Source: Mesostigma viride (taxonomy: Eukaryota > Streptophyta > Mesostigmatophyceae > Mesostigmatales > Mesostigmataceae). Taken from it: DNA of 62,000 nucleotides. The position numbers and the translations under genes were made by a program. Below, one piece after another: positions 60,641 through 62,000 of this stretch (within the stretch, counting starts at the first letter, position 1; each line of letters begins with the position of its first letter). The DNA is taken from positions 10,567,853-10,629,852 of the forward strand of contig RPFO01000213.1 of NCBI GenBank assembly GCA_009746045.1. Direction: 5' to 3'. The notes beneath the pieces are model-generated. The model had not been told where the DNA came from. It worked only from the letters and a program-made list of their open reading frames with translations, and searched no databases.

Positions 60641-61083
60641 GGCCCACGCGCATGTGCGCCCATAATGGCCCCCATGGATGATGCTTTCAGTATTTAGCCG
60701 CGCCCAGCCTACAATGGGACCTCCCATGGATGATGCATTAAGAATTTAGCCATGCGATGCCTATGCAGGGAGTTACTCTCTGCTGAGATGCCATGTGTAC
60801 ACCAGCTATAGCCTAGCCACATACCCTCCACCCCATATGTCATGCAGGCCTTCTAGGCCCTCTCCTCAAGCCCCCCCCTGGGTGCCTGTGCTTGTTAAGG
60901 AGGCATGAACCATCATGGCGGTGCAGGTGCACCTTGTGCACCCAGAGCAGGTGACAGTTGTACATCCTCCACCTGCAGGTTGTAGCCCTGATTGTATTAC
61001 AAACCCATAGATGCCCTTTTCTCAGGGCTATGTGTTACATATGCTCCCAACGGAGCTATCATTTTAATTAATTAATTAATTAA

Positions 61084-61192
61084 TGGCATGACTAGGAACG
61101 GGAGTGACATGACTAGGAACGACCATGGCATGACTCGGAACGACCATGGCATGACTAGGAAGGAGCATGGCATGACTAGGAACGGGTATGGC
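61084..61192. repeat. Second block of the same 21-bp minisatellite
   Basis: About five copies of the GGCATGACTAGGAACG unit after an ATTAATTAATTAATTAAT tract, 440 bp beyond the first block and in the same orientation. Confidence 0.93.
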
Positions 61193-61405
61193 GGCCAAGC
61201 ACGTGGGCGGGTTCGTGCTATTCGTACCGTTGATGCTGAAGAGTCACAGGTATCGTTGGAACGGAACGGTCCAGGGGTCGCAGGCGGTTCTTCCCGGGAC
61301 TGATCTTCCAGCGCTGCAAGAAAATCACGAACATGTCCCTGGTTGGGTAAAGAAAGCAGGCAAACCCCGACCGGCCGACCGCGTCCCCACCGTGCATGTA
61401 CCTTG
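61193..61405 (+). other. Possible exon of unknown function
   Basis: Open, moderately GC-rich segment encoding QENHEHVPGWVKKAGKPR and ending VHVPW at a good donor TTG|GTAAGA. No family recognised and no partner exon found inside the window. The minisatellite runs directly into its 5' side. Confidence 0.2.
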
Positions 61406-61814
61406 GTAAGACGTACGTAAGGTTCTGTGGGCTGAACTGACCGCGCTTCAAGAATATGACGATTTGAAGCCACTATGAAGGTATATGCAAACCATGTCGG
61501 CGTCATCCGCTCGACCCCTCTTACTCAGATATAGTTGGATATGCAGCATAAAAAGCAACGGGGAGAAATTGTCAATGACTATGATCCCCCAACTGTGGGT
61601 GTTAGGAAATAGAAAAAGCATGGCAGGCATAGCTTGCGTGCAACATTGGGGGTCGGAAATTCTAGTCGGGGGGGTCAGTGGACTCCAACGTGGACTCGAG
61701 ACTCAGATTGATTGATTATTGAGGGTAAACTGCACGACTACAGGCTCTTTGCGCGCGCCACATGTTAAGTAATCATGCCATCAGCTGCCATTTTGAACGC
61801 ATCATAAGGAAACC

Positions 61815-62000
61815 CGTCGGGTTAAAAACTAAGATCTAAACGGCCATCACCACTCGCATCGACGACGAAATTCGGCTAAGTCCAAAGGCAGCCGATACGA
61901 TTTACGTCGTTTGCAGTTTTACGCGCCAGCCTTGCGCACGCTGCCGCGCCGCGCCCAGCCACGATGCACTCCCAGCCTTGCGCACTCCCAGCCTCGCGCA
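61815..62000 (-). repeat. Right terminal inverted repeat of the Mutator-like element (candidate, cut by the window end)
   Basis: Read on the minus strand: GCGCGAGGCTGGGAGTGCGC, GCGCAAGGCTGG, then GCGTAAAACTGCAAACGACG + TAAA, then GTCGTCGATGCGAGTGGTGA + TGGCC. This is the same order of blocks as the left repeat at 48395-48640, in inverted orientation. The outer end lies outside the window. Confidence 0.75.

Noticed and set aside
59778-60681. Open frames on both strands across the 21-bp satellite
   Set aside because: A unit length divisible by three makes long frames inevitable on both strands. No family similarity or flanking exon structure.

Overview
This is a nuclear DNA window from a eukaryote, most likely a green alga (Viridiplantae). 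The genes are intron-rich with GT-AG introns. Exons are GC-rich with G/C at third codon positions. The main gene is a plant-type callose synthase and its neighbour is a plant-type RLPH2 phosphatase. The introns are stuffed with micro- and minisatellites, which would suit a large, repeat-rich prasinophyte genome such as Cymbomonas, but that identification is a guess. I recognised no bacterial operon, CRISPR array, rRNA or tRNA.

Region 1 (1-42244, + strand) is the 3' part of one callose synthase (1,3-beta-glucan synthase, CalS/GSL) gene. I traced 20 consecutive exons by matching splice sites, intron phases and family motifs. They encode about 2,100 residues, from the N-terminal Vta1-like region to the stop codon. 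The first exons lie upstream of the window. The reading frame is continuous except for one missing base near a 9-G run at 37581-37589. Intron 13 is 16.6 kb, of which 15.3 kb is a tandem array of about 365 copies of a 42-bp unit. That unit is the last 33 nt of exon 13 plus the first 9 nt of the intron, so every copy carries the 5' splice site.

The array is the extreme case of a pattern seen throughout the gene. Fragments spanning exon-intron junctions are duplicated and decayed inside the adjoining introns (exons 3, 5, 7, 10, 11, 12, 14, 15, 17, 19 and the stop-codon end), and once in the neighbouring gene.

Region 2 (42245-48088) holds a 3' flank with a strong hairpin, a large tetranucleotide repeat, and a complete three-exon RLPH2-type PPP phosphatase on the minus strand (316 aa), convergent with the callose synthase.

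Region 3 (about 48400-62000) looks like one large Mutator-like DNA transposon. Long, diverged inverted repeats lie at about 48410-48640 and 61815-62000 (cut by the window end). Between them is a transposase with a FAR1/WRKY-GCM1-like DNA-binding region, DDE residues, a SWIM zinc finger and an AT-hook. Upstream are four further exons of unknown function that join in frame and include a long Asn/Ser-Asn tract. The right half carries 21-bp and roughly 180-bp satellites.
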